DNA of 64,000 nucleotides from Pollenia angustigena (GCA_930367215.1 OV884057.1:200559621-200623620); one strand, 5' to 3'. Positions 9,901 through 21,875 are shown, counted from the stretch's first letter. Numbers and translations: made by a program. Notes: a model not told the origin generated them from the sequence alone.

Positions 9901-11910
9901 ACATCAAGGCATCAAACAATTTAACTTCACAGATACAAAAAAGATAAACATATTTTTGTTTTAATGAACTGTATTTGTTATGTGTTGAATATTTGGATCT
10001 GCTTTATAGTGCAGCTTGTATTAATTTTTCAAAAGGGAATATCAATTTTTAGGTATCGCGAAAAACGAAAACAAATTGATGTTCCTTATCCGGTTGCTTT
10101 TTCAAAATAAAGGTTTTTTGCAAACTTAATAATCTACTAAGCTTTCAATAAAGTCATCAATTTCAATGATGCTAGGCAGTAATACTTTTTCTATAAATAT
10201 TTTTTATATATCTTTTCAGAAATCACAACACCCGATCCCTTCAAAGATGTCATACGCACCGAACCACCGCCAGATTTGACGTCCTTAATCGAAGACAAAT
10301 TAAAAAATTTGATAAGCAAATCAAGCACATCGTCAACAACGACCTCAGCAACAACCACAAGAAGTCAAATTAGCGATAAACCACAAAATACAACAGAATT
10401 TGAAATTAATACAAAACTAGCCAATACAAAACCAACGACTATAAAAGCGACAACCCAAATCCAAATGACAGCTACGCATATCGGAAACAACACTGAAGCC
10501 ACAAACAGTGAAAACAATAGAACCCAGTCGGAGGTGGGTGAGAAAACAATGCAGCATAGAATAACACAAGTCTTTGGCGACGACATGGATGATGAGGCAA
10601 ATATTGATGTAAATGACGTGAGTACAATACCACCATTTAAATCGATGCCCACAGCAGCACAACAAATGCTACGCGAGTCCTCGAATGAAGTAAAACAAAC
10701 AAAAACGACGATAAGGCCAATAGGCAGTACCAATGCAACATTAACCGCGATAAAAATTACCACAATTACATCAACAAAAAGGCCAGCAATAGCCGCAGAA
10801 ACTATTAAGGTAAATCTTAATAAAACAATTGCCACAACTACACAAAGAATCAAACAACCGCAGCAATATCAACAGCAAAAACCTTTAAAAGTAAATAAAA
10901 ATTCCACATTGAATGCTAGTGAAATGAAAATATTGGCATCATCAACAACATCGTCCTCATCATCATTTTCTAGTTCCTCTTCATCATCTGCCGGCTCTGT
11001 GTCAACATTGAAAACTAAGTCCAATGCAACACGACGTGTAACAAGTTCTAAACCAACAAAACATCTTAAAACGACCACCAACTCAACAACAGCTACAGTC
11101 ACAAGAAACAGCACTCCTAAGCCAAATATTGATAGAACCTCTGTGGCCACTAGACGAACACAAAAACCAACAACAGCTAATGCAAATGTACAGCCAGTTA
11201 CTAAATCCACAACAAATAAAAAGACAACTACTTCAACCACCGCTAAGCCGGCAACAACGATGAGAACAACAACTGCTTTTCCAGCATCCTTCTACTCACA
11301 ATCATCGTCCTCGCCATTGTTGCAAAGGGAACCAAGTACAAATCCATTTTTTATGTCACCTTTTGACAAATTACCTTTCATGGATGCCAGTTTTGAGGTA
11401 AAACGTAATTCAGCACCGCCCCCTACAACAACAGCCACCTCCTCTACACAGCAACAACGTTTTGCTGTGGCAGCAACAATTTCCTCAGATTTCCTACTTG
11501 ATGGTGCGAACAATGAGCCAGATAGTAAAGGCGATGCGAATGATGATTTTATATCCTCAAGGCACAAATTAATGGGTTTGGTCCACTACAAACATACACT
11601 TAATCAATTGGAAGGCTTAGAACCTTCAACACAACAACGCCCTCAGCATACTTCATCCAACTCTCATCTTTACACAGCTCAGATGTCATCACCCTCATCA
11701 CAGCAGCAAAAGCAGCAACAGCAACCACAACAATCTTCATCTTCATCACTAAATAATTTAATTGATCCTACAGGTATTTTAAAATTGGCAGGTTGTAATA
11801 TTTATGGTCGTATGTATCGCGTTGGTCGCATCATACTTGAACTTTCTTCGCCCTGTTTAGAGTGTAAATGCACAGAAATTGGTGTTAAATGTGGACCATT
11901 AGACTGTTAG
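6900..11910 (+). CDS. Secreted VWC-domain, Ser/Thr-rich (mucin-like) protein, 3' part of gene
   Basis: Three exons join in frame: 6900-6980, 7046-9475 and 10220-11910, with introns gtaagt...tttacag (65 bp) and gtaagt...ttttcag (744 bp). The product (about 1,400 residues visible) opens with two von Willebrand factor C domains, each with ten cysteines in the CxxCxC ... CCPxxYxC pattern. A very long Ser/Thr/Pro-rich region follows with poly-Thr and TTTRKPTTTTKK-like runs, acidic patches and many N-glycosylation sequons, typical of O-glycosylated extracellular mucins. It ends with a half VWC of six cysteines and a stop directly after the sixth. VWC domains usually bind extracellular partners such as BMP ligands or matrix; which applies here is unknown. 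The family resembles Drosophila tenectin-type or other VWC/mucin genes. From memory only, a VWC gene (CG17211) sits beside rho-6 in D. melanogaster, which would fit the neighbour here. The 5' exon(s) are missing from view. Confidence 0.85.
7046..9475 (+). CDS. VWC gene exon: rest of VWC 1, VWC 2 and PTS-rich region
   Basis: It completes VWC 1 (ending CCPVRYDC near 7117-7140), contains VWC 2 (about 7246-7434, ending CCPSSYDC), then acidic and Thr-rich sequence. A repeated short motif (L-D-L-L-L-G-P and V-D-F-L-L-G-P, near 7800 and 7918) hints at an old internal duplication. The donor after one base of a split codon is GTAAGT at 9476. Confidence 0.88.
9476..10219 (+). other. Intron of the VWC gene
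   Basis: A 744-bp AT-rich intron with donor gtaagtgtagg and acceptor ttttcag. No transposon was recognised inside it. Splicing restores one open frame across the join (phase 1). Confidence 0.8.
10220..11910 (+). CDS. VWC gene last exon: Thr/Ser-rich region and C-terminal half VWC
   Basis: Long Thr/Ser/Lys-rich and Gln-rich sequence, including CAG/CAA runs near 11690-11740, then a cysteine-rich end (first Cys near 11792, CxxCxC near 11852-11868) and a stop at 11908-11910. The last domain has only the first six cysteines of a VWC and lacks the CCPxxYxC half. This may be the family's normal ending, or the gene may once have had another exon. Confidence 0.85.
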
Positions 11911-12540
11911 AAAATTATTATTTAAAAATGCATTTTTTTTTTTTTTCATTCTTTAAAGTTTAAGCATTATAATTTCATTCTTTAAATTATAGTTTACTAA
12001 AATTAGTGTTTTTTTTTTTTTTTTGTAGTTTAAGTTACTTTTAACTTTGAAATCATGTCATGGAACTTATCGTTTAAAACTTGCGCAAAAAAATATCAAT
12101 CGTTTTAGTTTAACTAAAAAGATAGCACAGATTTAAATCATTGCTTTAAGGGCTTAATATAATATTTATATTAAATTAATAAGAAAAACTTTATTTAACA
12201 AATTCTCAATAGAGTCGAGTATTAAAGTTAAGAGTTCATACGAAACTAGTTTTAAGTTGTAAATTTAATTTATTTTCTGATATAGTATTAACAGTAACTA
12301 TAAGTTTTTTTTAATTAAAAGCTACACACACTATAAACGGGACAGGTAGAAAAAGTCTTATGTTGCTTCGTTTGGAACTCAAAGAAAAGTATTTATTTAA
12401 TTAAGGAATTTTAATTTAATACACTTCATTTTATACGAATTATATGGATTAAATTATCCCAACTTAATTCAGAACTACATAAAATAATTAACATAAGGTA
12501 TGTAAACTAAGTATTTTGTATGAGGTGTTCTCCTTATAGT
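11911..12540 (+). other. 3' flank of the VWC gene
   Basis: AT-rich with long T runs near 11933 and 12010. Variant poly(A) hexamers ATTAAA occur near 12222 and 12452; no canonical AATAAA was noticed. Probably 3' UTR grading into intergenic DNA. Confidence 0.5.
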
Positions 12541-13045
12541 GTGATTGGCTGTATCTTATTTATCAGAGGCCAAAGCAAATTCATACAGGTGATCGCATCA
12601 GCGAAAGTTATGCTGGTTGTAAAGTTTTTTTTTTGTAAGAAGTATGGCATTAGGAATACATATAGCTACGGTTGCCAGATTTGACGATTTATCGTCATTT
12701 TGACGATTTTAGAGTCCAAAAATTTATCATTGACGACTTGACCATTTATACCCTAAATTTTACGATTTTTCAAATGACAAATTTTTTTCTAGTTTACAAA
12801 AGTTTTGAATATTATTTCGTATTTTTTAATAACTTCTTGAATACTTTCTTTTATTTGTTTGACAGTAATTGTACCGTGTAAACAGTAAAAAATAACCAGT
12901 TGATAAGTAAAGTAAAATCGCTGTTCGGTATCTCTAAGTTGTTGTAGTATCCAATTTTCGTACTTTTTATCAATGATTAAGAGATCTTATTCGAGTAACG
13001 TCTCTAATTCCAGTTTCTTAAAATTTTGTAGCATATGACATCCTG
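12541..13045. other. Non-coding DNA with short tgacgat-type repeats
   Basis: The segment near 12676-12760 repeats a tgacgatt/tgacgactt motif several times. Nothing else was recognised. Confidence 0.4.
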
Positions 13046-13049
13046 AATA

Positions 13050-13752
13050 ACACGGTGAGACAGTCCAAAGAACCTGGGACCGGATATCATTTTTCTTGTA
13101 GGGCTTGTCGAGTAAAACAAGATTCCAATAGTGAAATATGCCGGACACCTCCAAAATCCGGATTTACGGTTAAAACCCCGGTTTTTGTACCTTTGCGCAC
13201 TTATAAGCTTGTAATTTTGTTGATAATGATCCGATTTTCAATTTCATACTAGATTTGGAAAGAAGAAACTGAGATCTTTCGAACGATAAATAATTTGATT
13301 AAGAAAACTGGTGTTATTGTCGAGCAAACACAAATTTTGTAGATTTTTCAAAAAAATTTCAAATTTGGTGACGTTTTTATACATTATTTTCTTCAGAAAC
13401 TATAATACTATTGAGTTTATTAACGATTACAACGCATATTTGGGTTTAAAAATAGATAAGTAATTGACTGAGTTATTTAACTTTTCATGAAAATAAACTT
13501 TTAAACATTTTATAAAAATTTTATTAATCAATTAATCAATGTTATCCTAAACATAATCGGATCATTATCAACAAAATTACAGGCTTATAAGTGCGCAAAG
13601 GTACAAAAACCGGCTTTTTACCCGTAAATCCGGATTTTGGAGGTGTCCCGTATATTTCACTATTGGAATCTTGTTTTAGTTGACAAGCCCTACAAGAAAA
13701 ATAATATCCGGTCCCAGATTTTTCTATTTCATTAAATTTTGTAACACTGTGT
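13050..13752. repeat. Inverted-repeat (foldback) element
   Basis: Arms of about 170 bp at 13062-13232 and 13556-13728 are inverted copies (cctgggaccggatatcattt on the left, the reverse complement with few changes on the right), separated by about 320 bp. The probable ends are cacggtga and its partner cactgtg next to TA. No coding capacity. Confidence 0.8.
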
Positions 13753-13865
13753 AATACCTGACAAGCTTCGAGAGGTAACTTATTTTTTAAAAAACGCTTG
13801 CCGCTATAGTCAAAACGAGTGAGAACAGCGGTTTTATTTGTAGATATCTTTCGAGATAAGGAATA

Positions 13866-14144
13866 CATATGGGGGATTTCATGTCAAATGACCCAATTTT
13901 TAAATCGACGTCTTTCGGTTTAGATGAAATTGGCACTAAGGTTAGTCCTATTGGATAGAAGTTTAGACAAAAATTTTCTGTTTCTGAGTTAGAGGGGGTC
14001 AAAGTTCAATGCTACTTGGGACAAAGTTTGCTAACAGCAATAGGTAATAAGTTACATCGAGGAGAAAGAACACCTGTATGGCCAAAATGTCAAACTTTGA
14101 CCCCGATTTAAAATTGGGTCACTTGACATGGAATCCCCCATATG
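13866..14144. repeat. TA-flanked MITE
   Basis: Terminal inverted repeats of about 45 bp (catatgggggattccatgtc type) with TA directly outside both ends (13864-13865, 14145-14146), a Tc1/mariner-like target duplication. 279 bp, no ORF. Confidence 0.8.
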
Positions 14145-14432
14145 TATAATATTTTTTTTCAATTAAAACAAACGAAAAAGAGTTAAAAATTTCTTAAAAA
14201 CTAACCAAAGTTAGTAGAATTTTACAATGACGATTCTTCTGACGAGTTAAGTAAGTTAATTTGGCGATTTTTACATATTTTATATGGCAGCTACAGCTGC
14301 CAGCATTATTCTCTCTTATTGATGCGGGCACCTATATGAATTCGCCTTGTTATAGACTTAAGTAATTTAAATTAAAATCTTATTTTTAATATTTTCAGAA
14401 ATTAAGAATTTTTATTAATTTTTACAGGCATG

Positions 14433-14850
14433 TCACACATTCCGATCGGAATGGTTATGATTTGCAAATACCGACCGATTTTGTTTTAGACTCTTTAGAC
14501 CCGAACGATTTTGTTTTTTTCCTAATGAATTAAAAAATCTCTGCTTTGCATAAAACAGTATAAGAATGTTGTTCATGGCAAAACAAACAAATTTATTAGT
14601 GAAATAAAAGCAAAAAAATGTATAAAAAAAAAATGATCGAACACTTTTTGGCTTCGAAAGCCATTTTATTTCACATAATCCTGAACGAATCGTAATTATT
14701 TTTTTAGTGTTGTGAAATCTCAAATAAATACTTTACAAAACTAAAAAAATTATTTCGAACCGTTCAGTATGCAAAGAAAGAATTAGAGATAAAATTGCTT
14801 CGAATCGAAAAAGTATTCGATCACGACTAACATAATTTTCCCCAGTTTGG
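14433..14850. repeat. Diverged MITE fragment (gtcgtgatcgag family)
   Basis: The right part (14740-14830, ttgcttcgaatcgaaaaagt) matches the inner arm of the MITE at 49678-49909, and the centre holds several acgattttgttt blocks. The ends are eroded. Confidence 0.5.
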
Positions 14851-15645
14851 TTTTGTTTCTCTCAACAAGTTTAAAAAAATTAAGATGTTTACATATAAAT
14901 AATCTCACTTCTACATACGTCTGCGGAACAATCAGAGCCTCGAATCTTCTCATCCGTGATTGTATTGACAATCGTAACAAAGATAATTACGTCAAACGTA
15001 TGAACGGAGTGTCATGATGACATACTATTGCAAGCGGGGATCGTAATTTTCCTTAAAATTTACAATAGTTTTAACCTTCTAGTTACAACACATTGAATAG
15101 TTAGTAAACTTAATTCACAATACGAGTAGAACTGTCAAAATAATTATAAAATATGATTGAAATTTATAAACGCTAATATGGAACCGGGATAATTATTTTA
15201 TTTAAATTCGTGTTATTGCGAAGAAGATAAGCAAATAATACGAAGGCACTGTCGAAAACTGCGTAAGATTTAATGAAATCTTCACATCTTTAACTGAGAA
15301 ACGGGTAGTTGAAACTTATTATTTTTTTGCTCCGATAAAAATTTTTAGCTTACCAATATTAGAAACATAAAAGATTTGTTAACAAATAGTTATCATTTTA
15401 GCTTACTACAAATAAACTAATGACTGTAAATTTGGGCCTAAGACTTATCTTTTTTAAATTTGTCATTATTAGATCATTAAAAAAAGCAATTCCACTTTAA
15501 AACTTTAAAGAGGTTTATTCTGAAGAAATTTTTTCGTTTTCTAAAGACTAGACTTTCGGAATTGAAACAACTTTTGACTGGAATTGCGTTCTGTGACATG
15601 GCTATTAATACACTTTCCAAAAAAAAAAAAAACATAAAAAAGTAA
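14851..15645. other. Non-coding DNA, nothing recognised
   Basis: AT-rich intergenic sequence ending in an A tract near 15619-15632. Confidence 0.4.
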
Positions 15646-16395
15646 GAAAGTATAGTTGGTCAAGCCCGACCATATAATACCCTACACCACAGTATTTAAA
15701 AACACATCACGCTTATGTTTCCATATAAATATGGATTCATGAAAATCGGTTTGAGAGTTTGTGAGAGGCAGAAATTGCCCCCTACCTCCCCTTGTGGTCC
15801 TATTTTTGAACAACTGTATGGCTTATGTGTCCATATAGATATAGAAATCGGTTTGAGAGGCGGAAATTGCCCCCTACCTCCCCTTGTGGTCCTATTTTTG
15901 AACAACTGTATGGCTTATGTGTCCATATAGATATGGATCTATCTATGTTTTAAATTTCATTAAAATCGGTTTGAGAGGCGGAAATTGCCCCTATCTCCCC
16001 TCGTGTCCCTATTTTTTAAAAAATGCATACATTTTGTGTCCATATAGATATGGTTCTATCTATGTTTTAAATATCATAAAAATCGGCTTGATATTATCTT
16101 CCCTCGAGGTCCTACCATTCGGCCCATTTTCAAAAGACTTGGTCCTTGTGTCAATAAGAACCTATGACGCAAATTTTATCAAATTATGTATCTCCAAAAT
16201 TGCGACCTGTACTTTGCGCACAAGATTACATGGACAGCCAGCCAGCCAGCCGGACGGACATCGTTAGTTCGACTCAGAAAGTGATTCTGAGTCGATGGGT
16301 ATACTTTAGGGTGGGTCTAGGACCAATATTTTAAGGCATTACACATACCAGCACAAATGCATAATACCCTCTCCACTATTATCGTGTGGGTATAA
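15646..16395 (+). repeat. INE-1/DINE-like repeat with internal tandem units
   Basis: It starts gtaagaaagtatagttggtc with a small hairpin (ggtcaagcccgacc). Two to three imperfect units of about 130 bp follow (ccatatagatatgg ... cggtttgagaggcggaaatt). The end carries cagccagccagccggacgga, then gactcagaaagtgattctga and a final gtgtgggtata. Short ORFs here are by-products of the repeat. Related copies lie at 37638-38600, 22395-22600, 23830-23980 and 49950-50280. Assignment to the INE-1/DINE (non-autonomous Helitron) group is by resemblance. Confidence 0.65.
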
Positions 16396-17045
16396 TTACA
16401 GAATTATCGAAAGTTAATAGAGATCAGATTGCAGACTATTATCTAATATAACTTCCAAACGATTGTGATCTATTTACTTATATTTAAAATTTTTTTATAA
16501 ATTAAATACATCACATTATTATTACGAATTTTAAAAACATTTAACATAAATAATTTATATTTATCTCTCGTAGAAATATATCCTTTCATCATTTAGCTTA
16601 AGATAAAATTTTAACCGATTTTAATTAAATAAAAAAGTGTATCTATTTAAGTTTTAAGTAAAAAATATGTTACTTAGATTAAAAACTAATCAATAAAAAC
16701 CGATATTTTTTAAATAAAAAAATTCAAATAAAATATCTTTTATTTTTCTTTCAAATTAATCCAACTGCAATAACTAAAGTTTAAAAGCAGTATTTTGAAC
16801 TTTAATGCACAATGGGTCTGTCTCAAAATAACCGCAAGATTTTGGTCAATTTAAACACAAAGAATTTTATTCCTTAGATTTTATTGAATCATTAAGTATA
16901 AAGAATCAGAGCTGTCCATAATTGCGAGTTTTTTGATTGCATTTAAAACCCAAAAATGTATTGTATGATTTCAACTTGAAATCATAAAATTAATACCATT
17001 AAAAATATTGAATCAGTTTGTATAAATTCACTGAAGGTAAAAGGG
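16396..17045. other. Very AT-rich non-coding DNA
   Basis: Nothing recognised; long runs of A and T. Confidence 0.4.
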
Positions 17046-17304
17046 TATATCGAGCCCTAAATGCAAAAATAATGTAACCAACAACATTTTAGATTTTTGT
17101 TTTTTGATGAAAATCGATCATTTTAGATCATTTGCATCATCTCTAAAAATCTCATATCTGTGGAAACTACAGTTACGAAATAAGAGCAAAAGCAATCTCA
17201 AACGAAACCCTAAACTTAAAGCAAAAATATTTAAAAAAAAACCTTCTCCTGTAAAATTTTATTTTTGTTGGTTGCATCATTTTTGCTATAAGGGCTCGAT
17301 ATAT
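17046..17304. repeat. MITE, 'tatatcgagccct' family, copy 1
   Basis: Ends tatatcgagccctaa and the inverted ttatagggctcgatata, with an inner aaaataatgtaa / catcatttttgct pair. A second copy is at 56031-56302. Probable TA target duplication. The short ORF inside is not a gene. Confidence 0.75.
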
Positions 17305-17614
17305 TACTTCGACATTCCGTTTGTAACTTTTACAATATTGGTACTAGACCCTCTAATGTTGATACATATATACGGCATCCTTATCAGAAGTGAAATTTTA
17401 ATCTAGTTGAACGTCTGTTAAAATAGATTTTCCGAAGACACTTGATATGATGGGGACTTGGTTGGTGTATATTTAGGTATGCTTACTTGAATTTTTATAT
17501 TAAAATTTAGCAATATCGGTCCATAAATGACTTAGATATTAGAAAAAAAACACGACTACCTCTATATTTGCCCATGAATCCCTTATGGTTGTTTTATTTT
17601 CTTACTTTTTTCTA

Positions 17615-17911
17615 TTCAACATGTTTTATTTTTCGAATTTATTCTATGAGCTAAATTCCAGTTATGTATTTTATAAAGCTTTTTTGTAATAGTCCTTTTC
17701 CTTAAATTTTTAGGAATGACTTTATACACTACCAGACTATTGTCTTGTATCTTCATGTCACATTTTACCTTAGCTAAAAAAAATGTAACAAGAAGATACA
17801 AGAAAATAGTCTCGTAGTGTATAAAGTCATTCATAAAAATTGAAGGAAACGGACTATTACAAAGAAAAAATTTAGCTCATAGAATAAATTCGAAAAATAA
17901 AAAATGTTGAA
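17615..17911. repeat. TA-flanked palindromic MITE
   Basis: Long inverted arms (ttcaacat ... tttcgaatttattctatgag) run almost to the centre. TA lies immediately outside both ends (17613-17614, 17912-17913). 297 bp. Confidence 0.82.
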
Positions 17912-17999
17912 TATAATAATGTAACTTATGAAAAAAAAATAGTTGCCAGTTTTTACTATTCTCTATATGTCTAAAGAAAGGCAATAGCCAAGTCTCCAA

Positions 18000-18580
18000 A
18001 TTAGGTGCAATCATCTTTAAAAAAATGGGTGGGATTGTAAAAGTGGGCGTGGCACTTTCCATACAAAGACAATATAAATGTCTGTATACCTGGAGAACGG
18101 AGACGGCCAAAGTTTCTAAACCACATAGGTACAAACATCTCGGTTATTAATACACAATGTCCTACAAAATATGGGTGGGATTGGAAAAGTGGGCGTGACA
18201 CAAAATATATTTCTTTATATCTTAAGATCGGTAAGAGAATAATTTTCCAAATTAGCTACACCAAGGTACCTAGTCGGAATTGTACAAGTGGGCGTGGCAC
18301 CTCCCATACAAAGACAATATAAATTTCTGTAGCCTGGAGAACGGCAGGAGTCAAAGATTCCACATTATGTACAAGCTTCTTGGTTATCAATACTCAACAT
18401 TCGACAAAAATTAGACGGGATTGGAGAAGTGGGCGTGGCACTTCGCATGCGGAATTTAAAACAAAAAAAGTGGTCGTGGCGTTACAAACATATGTAACTT
18501 GCTTTTCTTATCGCACAATGGTGAAGGGTATATAAGATTCGGCATAGCCGAATAAAGCATTTTTACTTGTACTTACTTTT
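18000..18580 (+). repeat. INE-1/DINE-like repeat with Helitron-like 3' hairpin
   Basis: Four imperfect units containing aaaagtgggcgtggcac (near 18040, 18185, 18285, 18427), then a hairpin ttcggcatagccgaa followed by taaagcatttttacttg. A stem-loop just before the 3' end is a hallmark of Helitron-related elements. Related 3' ends occur near 26650 and, inverted, near 60555. Confidence 0.65.
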
Positions 18581-19499
18581 TTCATAACTATAACGAAATT
18601 GTTATTTTTTCTCATTGATATAACCAAAAAGGATTTATCAAGGTTAGCGTTGGACTGCTTGAACCCCTTTTTGAGGTTCTTTAAAAAAATTTAAGTAATC
18701 CGTTTTAGACTACTCTTTCTGAAAGCTAAAAAATCCATATTTCCGCCATACAAACAATAAACTAGCCAGCTATTTAATTTAACCATCTCTATACATTGAC
18801 AAATTAGCGGAGAACAGGCGCGGATCCAGCTTGAGCTTTACGGGGGGGAAATTTTGTATGATACAAAAAGTAAAAAATTTGATTTTTTAAAGTTTATTAA
18901 AAACAATATGTGTATATTATATTAAAAAAAACTCAACAAAAATATGAAATAAAATATAAGATCAGTTCAATATACATTAATATTTTTAAATAAGCAATTT
19001 TTGATTTTCTTGTGAGGCAAATTTAGACAATACAGTATGTCTTCTGTCATTGTTGATCTGAGTCATGTTTTTATTCGACGAAGGGTAGGAAATGACCTCC
19101 CGCTCGTAGCTTTACTGACGAGCATTGAAACGAACATTTGAAATATTTTTCTTAGATTTGGGTAGATATCTTCATCACAGTTTATTAAAGCATCTTCAAC
19201 GTTATCTGACAGATCAGGATCAAGTTTAGATGTTAGTAGGTGTTTATCTCTTTTATCAAATATAATCAGCTCATCAGCTAGTTGTGGTTTTAACAGTTTT
19301 ATATCTGTATATGACTTGATTACACTTTAAGGTATAAGTTTAGGTATGTTCACTATTGGGAAAGGTGTTTTGAGATTTTCTAAAATAAATTCAATAAGAG
19401 GAATGTAACAACTCGGTAGTAATCTTCAACATTTGGGATGTGATTATTTCGTTCAAATCTTGTCTTTTCGATTGGAACCTCGATTTGAACGCAAATAAC

Positions 19500-20702
19500 T
19501 TAAACTTTTTCAAAAATCGATTTGAAATATTCTTTTGTTTTATTTCTGTTCCCTTCAAGGCTCATGATTAAAGTTTTGATAAGGCTTGATCCTTTTTGAA
19601 GATCTATATCTTGCTTTTGTAAAATGATACTAAGTGGCTTTGTTACATCAAGTATCACACTTAATATGTATATTCCGCAAATAAATTTAAAAGTACTAAG
19701 TAAGTTCCTTAATATAAAGGTAGAGATACTACCTTTCCACTCAGATATTTTTCCAAAGCTTCTACTATATGATGTACACTTGTTGCAAAGTGTTAAATTT
19801 AGTCGTGATCGCATAATGTAGAGAGTTTGGCTCCCAAATACTTTGCTAAAACTGTGTTTCGCTTGGGATGATTATATTTAAAAAATTTTGTCGTTTCTTT
19901 AACAAATGATACAAATTTTTGTATTAATGGCAATTTATTGCTTTTAGAAATTGAGTTTCTTGATTTATGGGAATAGCAAGGCGTTTGTTTCGCATTTGTC
20001 GTGGTTTCCAGATTGTTTTAACAGCTCCATTTTCTGCTGACATCAGAGGATACCCATCTGTTCCATCTCCTACACAATTTTTTAGGTCAAGACCAAAATT
20101 TGTCAAAGCTTTAAGCACTATTGATGGGTGGCATGTCATAATATCCAGTATCATAGTGTCCATGGACGGTTTCGCTAAGTTAAGCTTCTAAAATATGCCT
20201 TGTTTCTGAACGAAGGCCGACTACGCAGAGAAGCTTTACTTAGCGAAGCCGGTTTTTGTTATACCATAGAGGAGAAATACCTTGCGCCCGGCCGAAGGCC
20301 GTCTATGCAGTGAAGCTTTAGTTAGCGAAGCCGGTTTTTGTTATACCATAGAGGAGAAAATCCATGATTCCGGCCAATAATCATGTTTGTTATACCATAG
20401 AGGAGAAAATCCTTTATGGTACTTGTCCATGGACACTATGACACTGGACGTTATGACATGCCACCTATTGATGATAATGCCTTCGCATCAATTGACACAT
20501 CAACGTCAACAATATCATTTGAAGCCTCTTCAAATGCGATTACAATCAAGCCAATAAATTCTTCCCTATAAACTTTTTGTTGCATGTTGAAATATCTTAA
20601 AGATAAGGAAATCTGGCTTTTCCCTGACAAATTCGTGCTTTCGTCAAAAATTATCGAATAGAATTTTGATTCATATAACACATACATACATAAATATTGC
20701 AT
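19500..20702 (-). pseudogene. hAT transposase relic (ZMYM/DUF4371-like)
   Basis: In minus-strand order: 20702-20473 has YSIIFDESTNLSGKSQISL and a following REEFIGLI motif, the first catalytic-Asp region of hAT transposases of this type. After the nested MITE, 20117-19924 has NFGLDLKNCVGDGTDG, the second conserved block. Near 19814-19500 are LCNKC and a DIDLQKG...L motif of the C-terminal part. These blocks follow the normal family order. Stops and frameshifts between them show the gene is dead. Confidence 0.82.
20126..20464. repeat. MITE nested in the hAT transposase, 8-bp target duplication
   Basis: Inverted ends of about 45 bp (ggtggcatgtcataac, then catagtgtccatggac) surround an internal tandem motif (gttataccatagaggagaaa, three copies between 20255 and 20415). 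CTATTGAT flanks it on both sides (20118-20125 and 20465-20472). Without the insert and one duplication copy, the two transposase blocks are in one frame. The 8-bp duplication points to the hAT superfamily. Confidence 0.85.
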
Positions 20703-21360
20703 TTACTAGGGCTTATTAATAATTCAACCGCACGCATTATCAAGTCAAACGTTTAGTCTTCGAATATAGATGGCACCTGCTGGGATTGAATGTAGAATAG
20801 TAAGTATTTGAATACGGTAAACTAGATTTTTCATTTGAAATATCTATTAAATAACTATTAGGATTATGGAAAATTTCGTTAGAACTTCCATTTAAAAAAA
20901 CAAAAATCTTGCTGGGATTTCCAAAAATTTTGAACATTAAAAAAAATATTATTATTGGGAATTCTTGTATTATCGAAATTAACAAAACATATTTTAATAA
21001 TTTAAGGGGGGGAAATTTCCTTATTTCCCCCCCCCTGAATCCGCGCCTGGCGGAGAATGATACTTTTTTCCCCTAACTGATGTCCGGTATGGCCCGATGT
21101 TTTGGTCGACTCTGTCGTGTTTTTATTGCACTTTTTGATAAGCTTTGATTGCTGTCAAGTAATCTTCTTCTTGATTTTTTTTAAGGAATAGTGAGATACT
21201 GGTAATGATGATAGATCTCTGAAGGTTGCAAAGAACATTCTTTTCACAGTCGGGTTTCTCTCATTGTTTGCTCCCACTGTTTTCACATTTGGTAGTTTCA
21301 GCTCTTCTAGCAATTTTGTAGAAGTAAACAAATTGTCAAAATATAGGATCGTTTTCAAAA

Positions 21361-21875
21361 CTTGTTCGATTTTACAATCAATCGAATTCGATTTTCAGAA
21401 CATGACTGAATATGTTTCACTTTACTACACATTATACTTCGATTTAATGAATTTTCTTTTTAGCAAATTCTATTAAATAGTATTGATTGTTAATTATTTT
21501 ACAGTCAGCTCAGAGTTTCTTTGTAAACAGAATACTGTAATTTTATTATTGTAAATGCCAATTTCACAAAGACTTTGTTGTCATTATTTTTCATACAAAC
21601 TGTCCCCCCCCCCCCCCCCCCTTTAATAATTCTCTGCAAAATTTTTAACACAAATTTTTTACTGACCATAATTTATGTTGAAAAATTCGTATTATTTATT
21701 GCATATTTATGTTTTCATTACTAAAATTATAGACCTAGTTTATATTTACATCACGTTTTCGTATATTTTGCAAAAACATATGTACATACTGTTGTATATG
21801 ATATGTAATTGAAGGGTGTTTTTTTAAGCCATATAGATCTTGATATTTTGTAAAAATTAAAAAAAAATTATATTA
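21361..21875. other. Non-coding DNA with a poly-C tract
   Basis: Left part probably further decayed piggyBac sequence. A run of about 20 C lies near 21603-21622. No gene seen. Confidence 0.45.

Larger units (their letters stand above)
18815..21049 (-). mobile_element. hAT transposon, 2,235 bp, with 8-bp target duplication
   Basis: Both ends carry an inverted repeat caggcgcggatycag, then a G-rich run (gggggggaaatt). The 8 bases GCGGAGAA flank it exactly (18807-18814 and 21050-21057), the diagnostic hAT target duplication. Transposase remnants read on the minus strand. It is itself interrupted by a 339-bp MITE. Confidence 0.92.
18691..21360 (-). pseudogene. piggyBac-family transposase relic split by a hAT element
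   Basis: Two blocks on the minus strand belong to one transposase. 21050-21360 encodes ILYFDNLFTSTKLLEEL, then a decayed stretch ending VDQNIGPYRTSVRGKKYHS. 18691-18814 continues with a helix pattern (CIEMVKLNSWLVY ... DFLAFRKSSL) and a stop at 18691-18693. These match the conserved YFDNxxTS block and the VDQN/YR/RGKKW block of piggyBac transposases (cut-and-paste at TTAA). The 2.2-kb hAT element lies exactly between the blocks, and its 8-bp target duplication falls inside the codons for Ser-Pro. There is at least one internal stop, and the N-terminal half and TTAA ends were not found. Confidence 0.8.

Noticed and set aside
7722..11567. Long minus-strand ORFs opposite the VWC/mucin exons (7722-7997, 8616-8990, 10365-10853, 10869-11240, 11292-11567)
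   Set aside because: They are antisense shadows of Thr/Ser-rich codons (Val/Phe-rich readings); the plus-strand frame has cysteine-pattern domains and splice sites.
15696..16267. ORFs on both strands with repeated ICPYRYGSIYV-like peptides
   Set aside because: They come from tandem units of an INE-1/DINE-like repeat, not a protein gene.
21603..21622. Poly-C run as a functional motif
   Set aside because: More likely homopolymer slippage or a sequencing artefact; no structure around it.
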